Positions 17,801 through 29,462 of a DNA stretch of 64,000 bases are shown here, in pieces (within the stretch, counting starts at the first letter, position 1; every line of letters starts with the position of its first letter). Source of the DNA: Lobosporangium transversale (lineage: Eukaryota > Mortierellomycota > Mortierellomycetes > Mortierellales > Mortierellaceae); contig NW_019028982.1 of NCBI RefSeq assembly GCF_002105155.1, positions 828,501 through 892,500 on the forward strand. Direction: 5' to 3'. The notes below the pieces were generated by a model. It saw nothing but the letters and a program-made list of their open reading frames with translations, was not told where the DNA came from and made no database searches. The position numbers and the translations under genes are program-made.

Positions 17801-20800
17801 AATAAAGGTGAAGTTGCATCAGGCACAGCTGGATCAGCATCCTCCTCATCCTCCATACTGTCCTGATTTTCAAAACTTAGAATAGAACTGGCGCTATTTC
17901 GGCGTTGAGAAGCTTCTGCTGATGCCTCGGCTATATTGATGTTGGTAGCTCTTCCTTCCTGTGGCTCGAATATGGCACGAGCTAAGCTGTACTCCAGGAT
18001 GGATCGATGAACAAATCTGTGCTGGTTGCCGGTGCGCTTCAGCGGCGAGGCTTCGCGCAGAAGGTATTTTCCATTTTCTCGGCTAAAGAACTCTTCTTTC
18101 CATGTGCCCTTGTGCTTGAAAGGTGAGTAATTCACAACTGGGTTACCACTTTGGTATCGATAGATTGCAATAGCCAGATCTATTAGATATTGAATCCCAT
18201 TTTGTGCAAAGCCTTCATCTGATAGAATCTGGAATGTCCTCCTGTCTTCAACTCCTAAAGACTCATATACTCGATTCTTGCCTCGCTCAAGCCAAAGCTC
18301 CACAAACTGGTCGTACAGTGAGACGCGCCTAATCTCCTTGCCTGTAAGACCATCATATGGGTCTACCATTCGAGGAAGGACATCCAATGATAGTGATAGT
18401 AAGAATGGGTTCTTCACGAGCTCTTTAAGGCTTGGTACTTGCTGGAGAGCGCGCTGGTAATCTTTAACACGCCACAGTGGGTCCTTAGACTCTACATAAC
18501 GCTTGATAAAGTCATCAATCTGAGTCTCGGTGAATGGAGCAATAACAGCTTCTTGGAATAATTCAACCTCGGCTTGGCGATGGCGATTTATAGGCATAAA
18601 GCGGCCTCGATAGTCTTTGCCAAGGTACTCACTGCGACAGCTAATCACCATTTTAGCATGCCACCCTTCATGTTGGTTCAGTCGATTGGTTGTGTGCAAG
18701 TTGTTGGCCTGCTTACTTTCGTCATATCCATCACAGATCAAGATAAACTTGCGATTCACCTTGAGCTCCTTGATCTGAGGTTCTGTAAAATCAGCCTTTC
18801 GCAACTGCTTGGCGACGAGATCCCGTTCAGGGTTGGCAATAGCTGGTAAACTGATGTAGAGAGGGATCCACCCTGTTTTATTCTTATAGCCCTCCCACAA
18901 ATACCGCTCTAATGTGAGATTGAAAGTAGATTTGCCTGCCCCAGAATCACCCTGAACGAGGAAGACTTCTCGATCGCTCGAAATAAAGTCCTTAATCTTG
19001 TCCATCAATAAAAATACATCGTCATCACGGGCCTGAAGGGTGGCTTTAGCAAATAATGGGATATAGAAACCTTTATCATCTTGGCTGGTGATGCGCTGCC
19101 GCTTGAGCTGACGTAGACTCTTCTCAACATCAGGTTTCTTCTGAACACGATCGAGCAATGATGGGGATGCGGGCGGGGGTAAAGTAACAATGATTGGATA
19201 TTGGCAAGGCGGCTCGTTCATACAAACTCTGTAAAGCTCTTGCTTACGGATGTCGCCATCATCAGCCAGTTCTAAGAGTACTTCCTCAGCAGCTTAAGGA
19301 TATTATAAAAAATTAATCAACCATTAAAAAAAAAAAATAAAAAAAAAAATAAAAAATTAAATGATTAAAAGGAATAGCAAGAATACAAAGACTAACTTAA
19401 TCCAGCTTACCTTGTAAATTATTAGTAGAATGCGATGAAAGTTTTTTGAGAATGATGAGTATCCATTGTTTGATGTGTGCATGGCTACCCCAGTCTGAGT
19501 CATTTTTGTAAATCTCGCCCAAGAATGAGACTGCATCTTGTCGTGTATCCATAGCCCAATGTAGATTAGCCGCGATTTGTCCTAAGCGCTGACATAGGCC
19601 CCATTGAAATGCCGGGTCCAGCCGACAGGGCACCTCACATACGAAATCTTTGAACTTTGTAAGTTCGCCTGTCTGCAGAAATGCATCCGCCATTCGTAGC
19701 GCTGGATACCATGCGGTCTTGCGAGCAAAACTTAAGCCTTCCTTCATGCATTCCATGAATGTTGATCCGCTTCCTACCAGTGATGTCGTACCATCATAAA
19801 TAAGTTTACTCAGGTTCACAATATCAACCAATGAAGGTAGCTGGGTTTGAACCTTCTCTAGCTCATTTATTAGTGTATTGATATCAAGACCCTTGACTGC
19901 GCTCACGACCCCGAATACACCTCGCAGAACCGCTGATGTGCGCCGCAGAAAAGTCTGCATGGTTGGTTCATCGTCAGGGATATATTGTAGTGCTTGAAAA
20001 GCATAGGCGGCATAGTAAACCAGGTAAGGATCCGAGCTATTTTTCAGCTCACTCAAGTACGCCGATAATGGCTCATGGAGTTGTTCACGCTTGAGACCTG
20101 TGACTTGGTTGCCAACCATGGTGTCAAGGACATGGGAAACTGTGACAGTCAATCGATAGATGTGATCGCTCGACTGGAAATGAGTGTCCTGTAGGCGGGA
20201 GCTGAGGATATTCAAAAGCGTGACAAGGTCATCGGATTCAAGGTGTTTGGGGTGACCATGCTGCATCGCCTGAGCCAGCCCTTCAAGCAGATGTGTATCG
20301 AGCATGATATTTTGGTTGATACCATTGGCGAGCGTCATTAGTAACTTTCTGAAGTGAACTTGTTCAAGGACTGGAGCTAAGGAAACAACCTCTGTGACAG
20401 TGGCCTCAGCCTTGACCCCGTCGTTGATGAACATATAAAGCAGATCCACCGCTAGGTTGTGTAACCGCTCTTTTTCATCTGTGTCATTTGCTCTAGTTAG
20501 AGACCATTCCCGCTCAGGCTCTGTGAGATCACTCAGTTGGATAGGAGTGTTTGGTAGTAGGCTGAGACAGTACACAAGCTGGTTGACGTTATTGAGTGGT
20601 TCGTCAGCGTTTGGCAAGCTGTATTTAGCGACAATTGGAGGCATATCCTTGTCAAAGATATCAGCAGGGATCGTGGCTATGTTGCGAGCTGGGACATTAG
20701 CTGAACTGACGTTCTTATTACTACCGTTGAAACCCCATTTTTCGGCTTTCCTGTAGCTCCTCTGAGCTTCTTCTGGATGGCCCAATCTTTGAAACATTTG

Positions 20801-21049
20801 TCCATGCTCATAGTAAGCAGCAGCAATGCCTTCACGCAGCGACGCCGTGGCTTTATCGGCAAAAGAGGTAGAGTTGAGAAGAGCCCTTTTCGCAGACCTG
20901 GGAATCCTTGAAAGCGCTCTGTCTGCATCCATGCAAAATTCCAAGACAAGGGCTGGTTGACCTGTATTCCTACGGGCGGTTTCCATATACGAGTTGGCGA
21001 GAGCCAATGCGATAGATGGCGATAAGTCACTACGTGAATCGCCAAACAT
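14821..21049 (-). CDS. NACHT / pentapeptide / WD40 protein (fungal NLR-like), two exons
   Basis: Exon 1 is 21049-19411 and exon 2 is 19292-14821. The intron has donor CAAG|GTAAGC and acceptor CTTAAG, phase 1. Joined, they encode about 2036 residues. Residues 1-570 form a helical arm of a kind common in Mortierella NACHT proteins. The NACHT NTPase follows: Walker A GDSGAGKST at about 661-669 and Walker B KFILICDGYDE at about 728-738, then a sensor-like CRSEYLG. After a helical part comes a short pentapeptide-repeat stretch (GADLSNGIFDSCQLQGADLR, around 1110-1160). About 16 WD40 repeats then fill most of the C-terminal half, with VRLWD-type ends, enough for two propellers. Such proteins are STAND NTPases; fungal ones mediate non-self recognition and regulated cell death. 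The effector domain, if any, is not obvious. More 5' exons are possible. Confidence 0.85.
19293..19410 (-). other. Intron of the NACHT-WD40 gene
   Basis: 118 bp, A/T-rich, GTAAGC donor and TTAAG acceptor on the minus strand. Joining keeps the frame and restores a continuous NLQ-AAEEVLLELADDG sequence. The next ATG (19221) is internal. Confidence 0.8.
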
Positions 21050-21587
21050 GGTTTTGATCTTACACTCTATTTATTATTTTAATGAAGTAGATTATAAAGA
21101 TAAAATGTATTTAGCGATCAGGAGCTGCGTGCAGCAGCGAGCGAGTTGTTGGGACAATGTTTAAAAAAAAAAAAAAAAAAAAAAACATACGTTGATACGT
21201 TGGAAATTTACTTATAAATCGTGAGAAGAAAGGTTAGTGAATGATATATTATGATGGATAGGATAAGAAAAGGCGAGAGGTAGAATGGGGTCGAAAACTA
21301 AGAGAAAAAGAATGATAAGAGTGTGGCTGGTGTGTACAAAAACTTAAAGTGTAATAAAGTGGGCTCACAAGTTCAACATAACAAACAGGGGGAGGCAAAG
21401 TAAAACAAATGGCCTTGCAGTTTAATTAATTGTTTTGTAAGTACAGCAGTGCAATGTTTTGAGGCGAAACATAGATGGCACATTACTTCTGCTGTTCAAC
21501 CTCGATATTTTTTTAACATCAAGTTGCCATATTATTATATCTTTATCATTGCAAGTAATATATAGTCATTGAGGTGCATACTATCTT
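21050..21587. other. Upstream region of the NACHT gene
   Basis: No gene was recognised. An A run lies at about 21163-21185. It probably contains the promoter and perhaps a non-coding first exon. Confidence 0.4.
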
Positions 21588-22323
21588 ACCATTGTTACCA
21601 TTCAAGAATCCATCAAGGCCATCGACCATGCTACTGACGGTATCACTCAGTTGTTGAACACCTACTGACGACTTGAAGATCTTCTGAAGGATCAAGCGCA
21701 ATCCAAAGAGAGTACTGTTCCAGAAGGAAGAATAGCATTAGCAGACATAAAAGGGACAAACTACTTCCGAAGGACGACGCACTCGCCGCTTCGCTATAGT
21801 CTATAGCGCAAGGAATCGCTTCAATCTCCCTAAGGAAAGGCTCAAACCTATCTTTGCGAGCAGGCCCATGCGAAGTGACAATCATGTAATACAGGTATAT
21901 CCCTAATCTGGGAAATCAGGGTAAGAGTGCGCGGTTTTAGATTGGGGTGGCTGCCGGGGTACAGGGTTGTAATGGGTCTTGCAACGAGTCTGACAATCAG
22001 CACTATCGAAAACAAAAGTATAAATAGTATATCTAATGCTCTTGACAGAGGGGTATGTCCTTGGCATGGTTTCGGCCAATATAACAATGACGACCGATCA
22101 TTTCCATACAGATATTCAAAAGAGATTTGTATTCTGGTACATTTGGGGCCCTGAACGTGCCATCAGTAATGACCACTTAGAACTGTTGGGCGCTGCCGAT
22201 ACCAAACTATGCTCCCCTCGTTGATAGAGTTCGCCACTTGTCCCAGCTTGAGGATAGGACCTATCAGATATCAGAGACTATGGCGTTTGTGTTTGGGTAC
22301 AGCAATGTATACATCCTCCCAGA
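21588..22323 (-). pseudogene. Relic of a berberine-bridge-type FAD oxidase
   Basis: Fragments in all three minus-strand frames line up in order with the intact oxidase at 55426. EDVYIAVPKHK matches RDAYIAADKHN. GTSGELYQRGEHSLVS matches GTSGGFCQGGGHGPLS. ARSGPQMYQNTNLF matches ADGKTRTANAYRNKDLF. RTYPSVKSIRYTIYTFVF matches KTHPPLRNISYATYRIAF. FEPFLREIEAIP matches FEPFLKDISAIP. GVQQLSDTVSSMVDGLDGFL matches GVKQLSDTFYDVMEDLDGYL. Stops and shifts are frequent, and the flavin-linking Cys and nearby glycines are lost. It covers roughly the middle half of the gene. It lies between the NACHT gene and its own dead duplicate. Confidence 0.75.
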
Positions 22324-22706
22324 CAATTACAAGATCCAAATGGCCTGAAGCGCCAGCGGAAGCAGCTTAGGTAACAAAATGATCGTCAGTGAAATACTCT
22401 GTATATGGTGTGCCCAGATATTTAACAGTAACACGCCTATGATGTGGCTATGGTAGCTATGGCTCATATCTCGGTCGCAAGACAAATTTTATTTTTGACC
22501 GCGAGCTGGGCTACTTTCTAGACATTTTAAGGCCTTAGTGGCCTTGAATGGGCATAAAGGAGCCGCATCTTGACGGCAATGATGCGGACTAAACTCTTCA
22601 ACAGAATGGGTTGATGAATAAACATGTATTCATTAACTATGTAATTTAGAGACGATATGTTCATGCAAAACATATCCTCCATCTTCTAGGCTGAAGCCCT
22701 TTTCTT

Positions 22707-23466
22707 CCCAAAGCACACTAATGAGCATGCTTATATCAAGGCCCTTGGCAGCACCAACAAAAAGCAGGTCTTGAAGAGCTGCTGATGTACGCTGGGGCGC
22801 TTGCGTAATCATCTCAATAACAGGAGTGTACTTGATACTTGAAAGGCAGAAATGACATAAACACTAGATGTGAATTAGAACTTTCTTCAATTCTTCAACA
22901 CACTCAAATATGTCGACAATAGCTCATGAGGCGTGAACAGCTTCATGACTCTGACTTAGTGTTCAACCATAGCATTGATGAGATAAGAGGCTATAGCAGT
23001 AAGTTGCTAGGCGAGATTGTTTAACTGGTGATAGATACCTGCATGCGAGGGCTAAGGACATCCGTGACCTTGATAAGGGCATCCGAATCAAGATGCTGAG
23101 ACGAGCCTTGCTGCACCATCTGAGCTCGACCTGCAAGTAAGTATGCGTCGAGCACGATCTTTTGATTGGTGCTGCTGGTGAGCTTCATAAGTAACATCTT
23201 AAACCAGCTATATCGCCCCTAATACAACGCTCTTGATCTTAGGCCCACCAATGGTGAATATATAACAATTGTATCCGAGGTCGGGCTATGCAGTTGCTCT
23301 TGTTGGTCTTTTCCTTTTCCGATTCTGTAAAATCAGTCGTCTGAAAGGGGAGTAGCTGGAAACAGATTAACTTGCACTAATAATCGTGTGTAAGAGGCTG
23401 GTAAGTTATATCTAATGATAATTGGAGGGAAGTCTTGGTCAAGGATGCCTACAGGTAAATTGCGGT
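22707..23466 (-). pseudogene. Relic of a second NACHT-gene first exon
   Basis: The DNA aligns in the same orientation with 19860-20690 of the live gene's first exon. Examples on the plus strand are CGCTGATGTGCGC versus TGCTGATGTACGC, GAGCATGATATTTTGGTTGAT versus GAGCACGATCTTTTGATTGGT, and CAATTGGAGGCATATCCTTG versus TAATTGGAGGGAAGTCTTGG. Stops and indels break every frame. No NACHT or WD40 part was found, so the duplicate was either partial or truncated later. Confidence 0.75.
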
Positions 23467-23933
23467 ATTATGTTATGAATAGTAGATGCATATATCGACT
23501 TTCAACCGAAGATTAGATGGACGTATGGGATGCCTGAAGAGGTTGCTCTATTAAGTGAGTATGTGAGATGCAAAAGAATTGTATATGAAAACTATACATG
23601 TAATTATAACCATGCAAGAAAGAAAAAAAAAAGATCTTCTTTGAAAGGATCAAGTACAGAAAGCCATGTATGCACTACTATTTATTTAGAGGAAAAAATA
23701 GTTTCCAGGGGCATGCAAATGCACCAAGAACACCAAGGACTTGAGTTCTTTGCCTTGTTTTTTTTTTTTTATTTGCTTACGAGAAACTCAGCACTGCCAC
23801 TTTTTTTTTAAAAAAAAAAAAAAAAAAAAAAAGGATGAGTGGTGCAAAGCTCTCCCCTCTTTCCCTCCTTTTATCTAGAAAGATACATGTTTTTAGTTGT
23901 TAAGAATGAGCAACAGGGACGACAAAGGAAGGC

Positions 23934-23964
<31 letters not shown>

Positions 23965-24256
23965 ACAAGATTTTTAGAGCGCTAGGCTACCTATGCCAAA
24001 AGGTATATACTATGTAATGGGGAATAAAAAAAAACCTACTAAATAATCATATGCTTCACGCTTCATCTTTCTACGCAAGCTTGTACAACATTAACTATTT
24101 GATCATGGAATTTAAGATCGCTCCTGACTCCTTTTCTGTGTTCTGTGAAACAAAAGATTGTTATTTCATTTCCGTTCTATCCGGTTTCAATTTTTTTTTT
24201 CTTTTTTTTTTTTAATCCGCAGCAATCCCATTGGGTATTCAAGTTTAAATCGTTTA
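23467..24256. other. Intergenic stretch with A/T homopolymers
   Basis: No gene was seen. A runs lie at about 23810-23832 and 23934-23960, and T runs at 23757-23770 and 24189-24213. The last part is the 3' flank of the F-box gene. Confidence 0.45.
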
Positions 24257-26467
24257 TCACTCCTCAATGATTTCCAACCTCGGATTTAGGGCCATCAGAT
24301 ATTGCAACTGTGATCTCGAAGGACCCCGATAACATAGCCACTTGCTGATGGCCAACGATTCCAGTCTCTCCGATCCCAGGACAAACGCACAGATCCCAGC
24401 GATGGTAAATCCTGTACAATTCACAACATACACCCGTGTCAATCGCCTCATCTCCATAGCCATCTTCCTCAACAACTCATCCGAAATCGGCCATTTTCCA
24501 TGCAACTCCAGATCCAACAATTGGGTCGCTAAGCAAATATCTGAGACCCGTCTCTTCATCTCATCCACAGTCACTCTATCTTCGCTATTCGAATACATAT
24601 ATGTCGGTAATGCCAACTTTAAAGTCGTCAACATCGGGCAGTACTTTAGCGCAGACAGATCAAAGATGGAGGCAACCTCGCCCTCTAATTCTAAAACTGT
24701 CAGCCGTGGTAATGTCCAGGACCATGTCAAAGGCATAAAACTGTGAGTCGGCAATGCTGTTATCTCAATAGTGGCCAAAGATTCTGCCTTGAGACTTTCG
24801 AGCGAGTCTCGAAACCCATCCAGAGCATCCCTTAAGACAGGAACCAAATCTCTATCTTCGCCACACAGCTGTAGCGATTTAATATTGACTCTTGCACGTC
24901 GCTTCTCTTCAAACTCGTGCCATTCTGGATGATAATGATGTCGTAGTTGCCATGAGGTTGGGAAAGGAAGCGGAGACGATGATGGGACAGATGTTGCTGT
25001 TGTTGCTAATGTAGCTGCTGTTGCAGACGGCGACAATAATGAAGATGATGAGAGTGATGTCAATGAGTTGGATATTAAGTATGGACCGTCATTGCAACTA
25101 CTGCCACTGCTGCTCATGCTGCTTTTACTGTCACTGCTGCTGGTTCTACTGTTACTTCCAGTCAGTGGAACAGATCCTGGCCTGCTAGGCGCCGATGCTG
25201 CTGCTGCTGCCCCTCGTCGACGGGCCAATGATGACGACGATGATAGAGTTGCTAGTCGAGCCTTTTTTGCCCATGCAAACAAACCCTCATCACGCACAGG
25301 CATTCGGAGCTCCTCCAGCATCAGACATGATTCCAAGTACTGCGCGACCATCATATTAGGTGGCGGCATATCTCCCATTCCCAACAATAACGTCTTCAAA
25401 TACTCGTGTGGAATGTGATTCAAGACTAGGATTGCCTCTCTCCAGCACCTTGCATCCACTACAGTAGGTGTTCGCATCGACTGCACAATCTTGACTAGGC
25501 CACAGTGGGCCCTATTCTGATGTGGATGTTGGTTCAGATCTTCAGCGCCTTTGATCTTAATCTCCCTCAACGTATTATGTACGGCATCATGTACTCGGAT
25601 GAACTCTATTATGCCTTCCATCTTGCATCCATATGGGATCTCTGATAGTTCGAGTCGTACCAAGCTTCGTAATATCATGACATAGGGAACAAGTACGAGG
25701 GGGGCCCGTAAGAAGGATTGGCCAATCACCTTGATATCTTCGGGACAATACATGATCATAGCCATCGCCACATCGATCTGTAGGTCTGGTGTATTCTTGC
25801 TCTCATCAAGGATATACATATTGGTTTTGGATGCCAACTCTCGTAGGTTGACCAACGGCTGCCATAGATCTACATGGTATTGATGGGTATAAAATCGTAG
25901 ATAGTCCAATGTGGCGGGAGGCTGATGAAGTGAATTCTTTTTTTGTAATTTGAATAGTTGCTGTTGTTGCTGCTGTTGCTGCTGCAAACGATGATGAAAG
26001 CTTGCTGACACCATCACTGCAGGCGACGGTGATGGTGCGGATATAGGTATTGGCGCCGAAGTTGCCGATCCACTTGTATGGTTGTTTATTGTTGCTTCTA
26101 GTGTAGCATTTGATAATAGGGATGGAGGTGAGGATGATCTCAACGGGTTGATGGGTACTGGTGCTTGCAATGGCACCGGCACTGGTTGCTGTTGTTGTTG
26201 TGATGGTGATGTGTAGCTCAAGGCAGTTCTTGAGGACAATAACAGGGCCAGGAGTATAGTAGATCGTCTGTCTTTCTCATCTCTAGACCAATAGCGTGTT
26301 TTCTCGATGAGCTGAAAAGGCGATCGATAGAGAATAGGCGTGGCGCGTGCAAACAACTTCCGACTCGCAAGGACGAGCGCATGAAGCGCCTGTCGTTCTT
26401 CAACAAGATACGCTACAATCAAATCAATACATTCGTCCGGCAAGGGGAGATTGGATGCCAACACCAT
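24257..26467 (-). CDS. F-box / leucine-rich-repeat-like protein
   Basis: A single exon of 736 codons from the ATG at 26465-26467; a GTG three codons upstream is not needed. Residues 4-50 read LPLPDECIDLIVAYLVEERQ and then SRKLFARATPILYRSPFQL, the F-box-like opening seen in many Mortierella proteins. A long low-complexity part follows, with poly-Gln runs (about 95 and 165) and Ser/Ala-rich linkers around 400-500. Between and after these, leucine-rich segments (LRELASKTNMY, LVRLELSEIP, SLQLCGEDRDL, LTVLELEGEVASI) suggest degenerate LRRs running to the end. The likely role is a substrate-receptor subunit of an SCF ubiquitin ligase; the substrate is unknown. The poly-Gln and Ser runs are encoded by imperfect triplet repeats that may vary in length. 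Confidence 0.75.
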   Translation of the reverse strand: MVLASNLPLPDECIDLIVAYLVEERQALHALVLASRKLFARATPILYRSPFQLIEKTRYWSRDEKDRRSTILLALLLSSRTALSYTSPSQQQQQPVPVPLQAPVPINPLRSSSPPSLLSNATLEATINNHTSGSATSAPIPISAPSPSPAVMVSASFHHRLQQQQQQQQQLFKLQKKNSLHQPPATLDYLRFYTHQYHVDLWQPLVNLRELASKTNMYILDESKNTPDLQIDVAMAMIMYCPEDIKVIGQSFLRAPLVLVPYVMILRSLVRLELSEIPYGCKMEGIIEFIRVHDAVHNTLREIKIKGAEDLNQHPHQNRAHCGLVKIVQSMRTPTVVDARCWREAILVLNHIPHEYLKTLLLGMGDMPPPNMMVAQYLESCLMLEELRMPVRDEGLFAWAKKARLATLSSSSSLARRRGAAAAASAPSRPGSVPLTGSNSRTSSSDSKSSMSSSGSSCNDGPYLISNSLTSLSSSSLLSPSATAATLATTATSVPSSSPLPFPTSWQLRHHYHPEWHEFEEKRRARVNIKSLQLCGEDRDLVPVLRDALDGFRDSLESLKAESLATIEITALPTHSFMPLTWSWTLPRLTVLELEGEVASIFDLSALKYCPMLTTLKLALPTYMYSNSEDRVTVDEMKRRVSDICLATQLLDLELHGKWPISDELLRKMAMEMRRLTRVYVVNCTGFTIAGICAFVLGSERLESLAISKWLCYRGPSRSQLQYLMALNPRLEIIEE

Positions 26468-29462
26468 GGATATCACACCTCGTGGCTGATAAACAAATCA
26501 AAGACACACAGCTGTAAAACGAGGAGAGAGGAAGGAAAAGGAAAAGGATTAAAAAAAAAACAAAGAAAAAAAGTATTGTATATGCGAATGGGAAAGGGGA
26601 GGAAAGAGAGCCAAGCGAAAAAAGAGAAAATTGGAGGATAGAAGATAGGTCTTGTTTTGTTGCTCTGCTTTGATTTGTACGAGCTTTTGCTTGATTGTTT
26701 ATGAACTGATGCAGGTTGATGCTTGGTGTTGCGTTTTGACAACTGCTTTGTTGTTAATAAAAAAAAAGGGGGGAGAGGGGCGGGGGGGGGGGAAGAAAAG
26801 GAAAAGAAGATAGCACGTTGTCCTTGTTGCTTCTTGTTAACAGGAATAAAAAGAAGAAAAATAAAGGTTATAGAATGTTATGCAGAGTAAATGGTGTGTA
26901 ATAATTGGGTCAATGGAATAAATGCACAGCTTCCTTTTTAGCAACAATTCGGATCATCCAATTGATAATTGACTGAAGACTAAAACCGAGACCGATAAGG
27001 TTGGCGGGACTGCTTGCTTTAAAAAACACTAATGCACACACCTTGCGCACACACCCACGAGAAAGGAAAAATAAGAAATAAAAAAAAGGAAAAAAGGAAA
27101 AAAAGAAAAAAAGGAAGTAATGAAAGAAAGAGAAAAAGTAAATAAATAAAATAGGTTGTATAAAAGTTGGAACAAGATGATAGATGGATAATATGACCGA
27201 GATGAGAAGATGTTTATGAATGAATGAATGAATGAATGAATGAATGAATGAATGAATGAATGAATGAATGAATGAATGAATGTAAATGAAAAACAAAAAC
27301 AAAAAAAAAAAAAAAAAAAAAAAAAAGAATGCGAACAAGATGATGATCGATGCAACCACGACAAAACAAAAGACTCGAGTACGAGAATAAGAGAGTCGGA
27401 ATGGATAAAGAGAAAAAGAATGAAACGAGAACAAGAATGAGAATGAAAGGTGGAAATGAGAATGAGTGTGGAAACGAATGTACAAAGAGCAAGGGAGGGA
27501 AAAAGAGGACGGCGCGTCCCGAGTGAAGACAAAAAAAGAAAGAAACGAAAACTTTTGCTGTGAATCATAAATGAAAAATTTCTCTCCTTTTTATGCTTTT
27601 TTTTTTTTCGTTGTACGCAAATGGTGTATGACAGATTTACTCACATGTGCGAATGCTTGCAGATAACAGTGCATTGTATTGTGTTCATGGTATTTTTTGT
27701 GCAGCTCATGGGCCTAGTATCAATGAGGTACATGTATTTACCATTCTTTTTTTTTCTGTTGCAGGAGAGTAAAGTTAGCGAGCTGCAAGCAAAGAAAAGA
27801 TGGACAGAAAGGGGTGGAGAAAATTATGACAGACGGAAATGCGAAATTGTTCACCAATTACAACGACGCGCTTCTTTCTCTCTTTTTTTTTCTTGATCTC
27901 TTTCTTGGACTTGCCCTACTTTGTTACTTTTTTAATTTTTATTTTTATTGTATGTTATTTTATTTCATTTTCTATTTTTTTATAATCCGCTCTCATTGGT
28001 AATCAATAATCAGACCGGGGCCCAATGTTCAAAAATGCGAAGCAGCAATGCATTGCTCGTGTGGTGTAGATGCAAACTGGAAAACAGACAAGTCAGGCAG
28101 ACAGGCGGACAGGCAGACAGGCAGAAAGTAACACGAGGCAAAGAGGTGCGTACGCGTTGATTGTATGGTTCTGTTGAGCAGAGTACGGAGTGGGAGAGAT
28201 GAGAGTAAAAATGCTTCCTCAAAAAGAAAGTTGAGACATATATAGAAATGTTGTGAACAAAACACATTCCTTGTGGTAATGGATGGAAACGGAGCCGTCG
28301 TGGTTCTGAGAAGGCCAAGTGAGAAGAGCAGAGGGATTAGTTGATTCGGACCTATCAGCGCACAGAAAGTGATCCAACAAAAATAAAAAAAGGACAAATT
28401 AAGAGGACCCTGCCCTTTTCTGCCAGCATTTATCCGTCTTGACATTTGATCCCCCGATGCAAATGATGTTGTAAAGGATTTCCAATGTTGATGGATGAGC
28501 CCTCTTCTGCTTTGCTGCTTTGCTGCTTTGCTGCTTTGCTTTGCTTCGCATTTTTTGTTGTTCTGCTGTCTTCAATACTGCTTTGTTGTTAATTGTCTTT
28601 CCTTGCTCTCGTTTTTTTTTTTCTTTTACGTTCATAATAATAACTCATCTCACTTTTCGCCTATTCCTATATATCCTCCTGTCTATTGACATTAGGTGAT
28701 ATATCCTACGACATGAGCCTCTTTCTAACTTTCTATTGTTTTCTTTCCGTTGATCACCCGGTTCACTGGCTCAAAAGACCGCATTGTCCGCACATAATAC
28801 GTTTGATATTTTTATGAGTGGATCCAATCGACCACATCGAGATCCAAAAATCATATCAGCAAGCAACATTACCAAAAATGTATACTGATGCTCTTTTTTT
28901 TTTTTTTTCAGGTAGTCCAGTAGAAATAGGACGTCAACATAGTAGCCACATTTATGATTCTGGTAACTACATATTATCCTGTCAAATTTTAATTTTATTT
29001 AGAGCAAATAAACAGACAAAAAAAAAAGACTACCGCCATTGGTGCAAAAATAAGTACGGTGGTGAGTTGAGCGAAAAATATTTTCCATTTTTTTTTTTGT
29101 TGGTTGCGCTTTTTTCTTACAATTGGCTTCTTAATGTCTAATGGCTTTGTAAGAACGCGACTATGGAAAGCAAATATTTGTAATACCATGTGGCTGGGGA
29201 GGGGAATAAAGGGACCATCCTCCGATTCTGTTCCTGAATGACTGTTTCTTCCAAATCAAAGTTCTTATGTTTTGGTCTCGAGCGCAGTTGTTGAAAAACT
29301 TGAAAATGCCAAGACTAATGTTTGTGACAGAGATTGTGGGCTGTAGCTCTTAGGGCTTGTATCTACAATGGAACTATTTATTATTTCTCGTAACAATCGC
29401 CTAATTCTCTCTCTCTCTCTCGCTTTCCTCTTCCCATCCCCCAATAAACTAAACCTGCCACC
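26468..29462. other. 3-kb divergent intergenic region, no gene recognised
   Basis: It lies between two divergently transcribed genes. It is rich in simple sequence: purine-rich strands at 26500-26640 and 27060-27140, a G-rich patch at 26769-26793, a tetranucleotide repeat at 27216-27282, an A run at 27301-27326, a CAGACAGG-type patch at 28086-28122 and a TTTGCTGC repeat at 28508-28548. Open frames here are by-products of these repeats. Confidence 0.6.
27216..27282. repeat. (ATGA)n tetranucleotide microsatellite
   Basis: About 16-17 tandem ATGA units. With the adjacent A run it produces long artificial open frames on the minus strand. Confidence 0.95.

Noticed and set aside
14821-19221. Stand-alone NACHT-WD40 gene starting at the ATG at 19221
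   Set aside because: The frame continues upstream without a stop to a clean AG acceptor at 19293, and the 550-codon frame beyond the intron ends at a matching donor. The two are one gene, and the ATG is internal.
26910-27568. Long minus-strand open frames rich in Phe, Ser, His and Ile
   Set aside because: They are created by the (ATGA)n microsatellite, an A run and purine-rich simple sequence. The frames overlap each other and have no domain.
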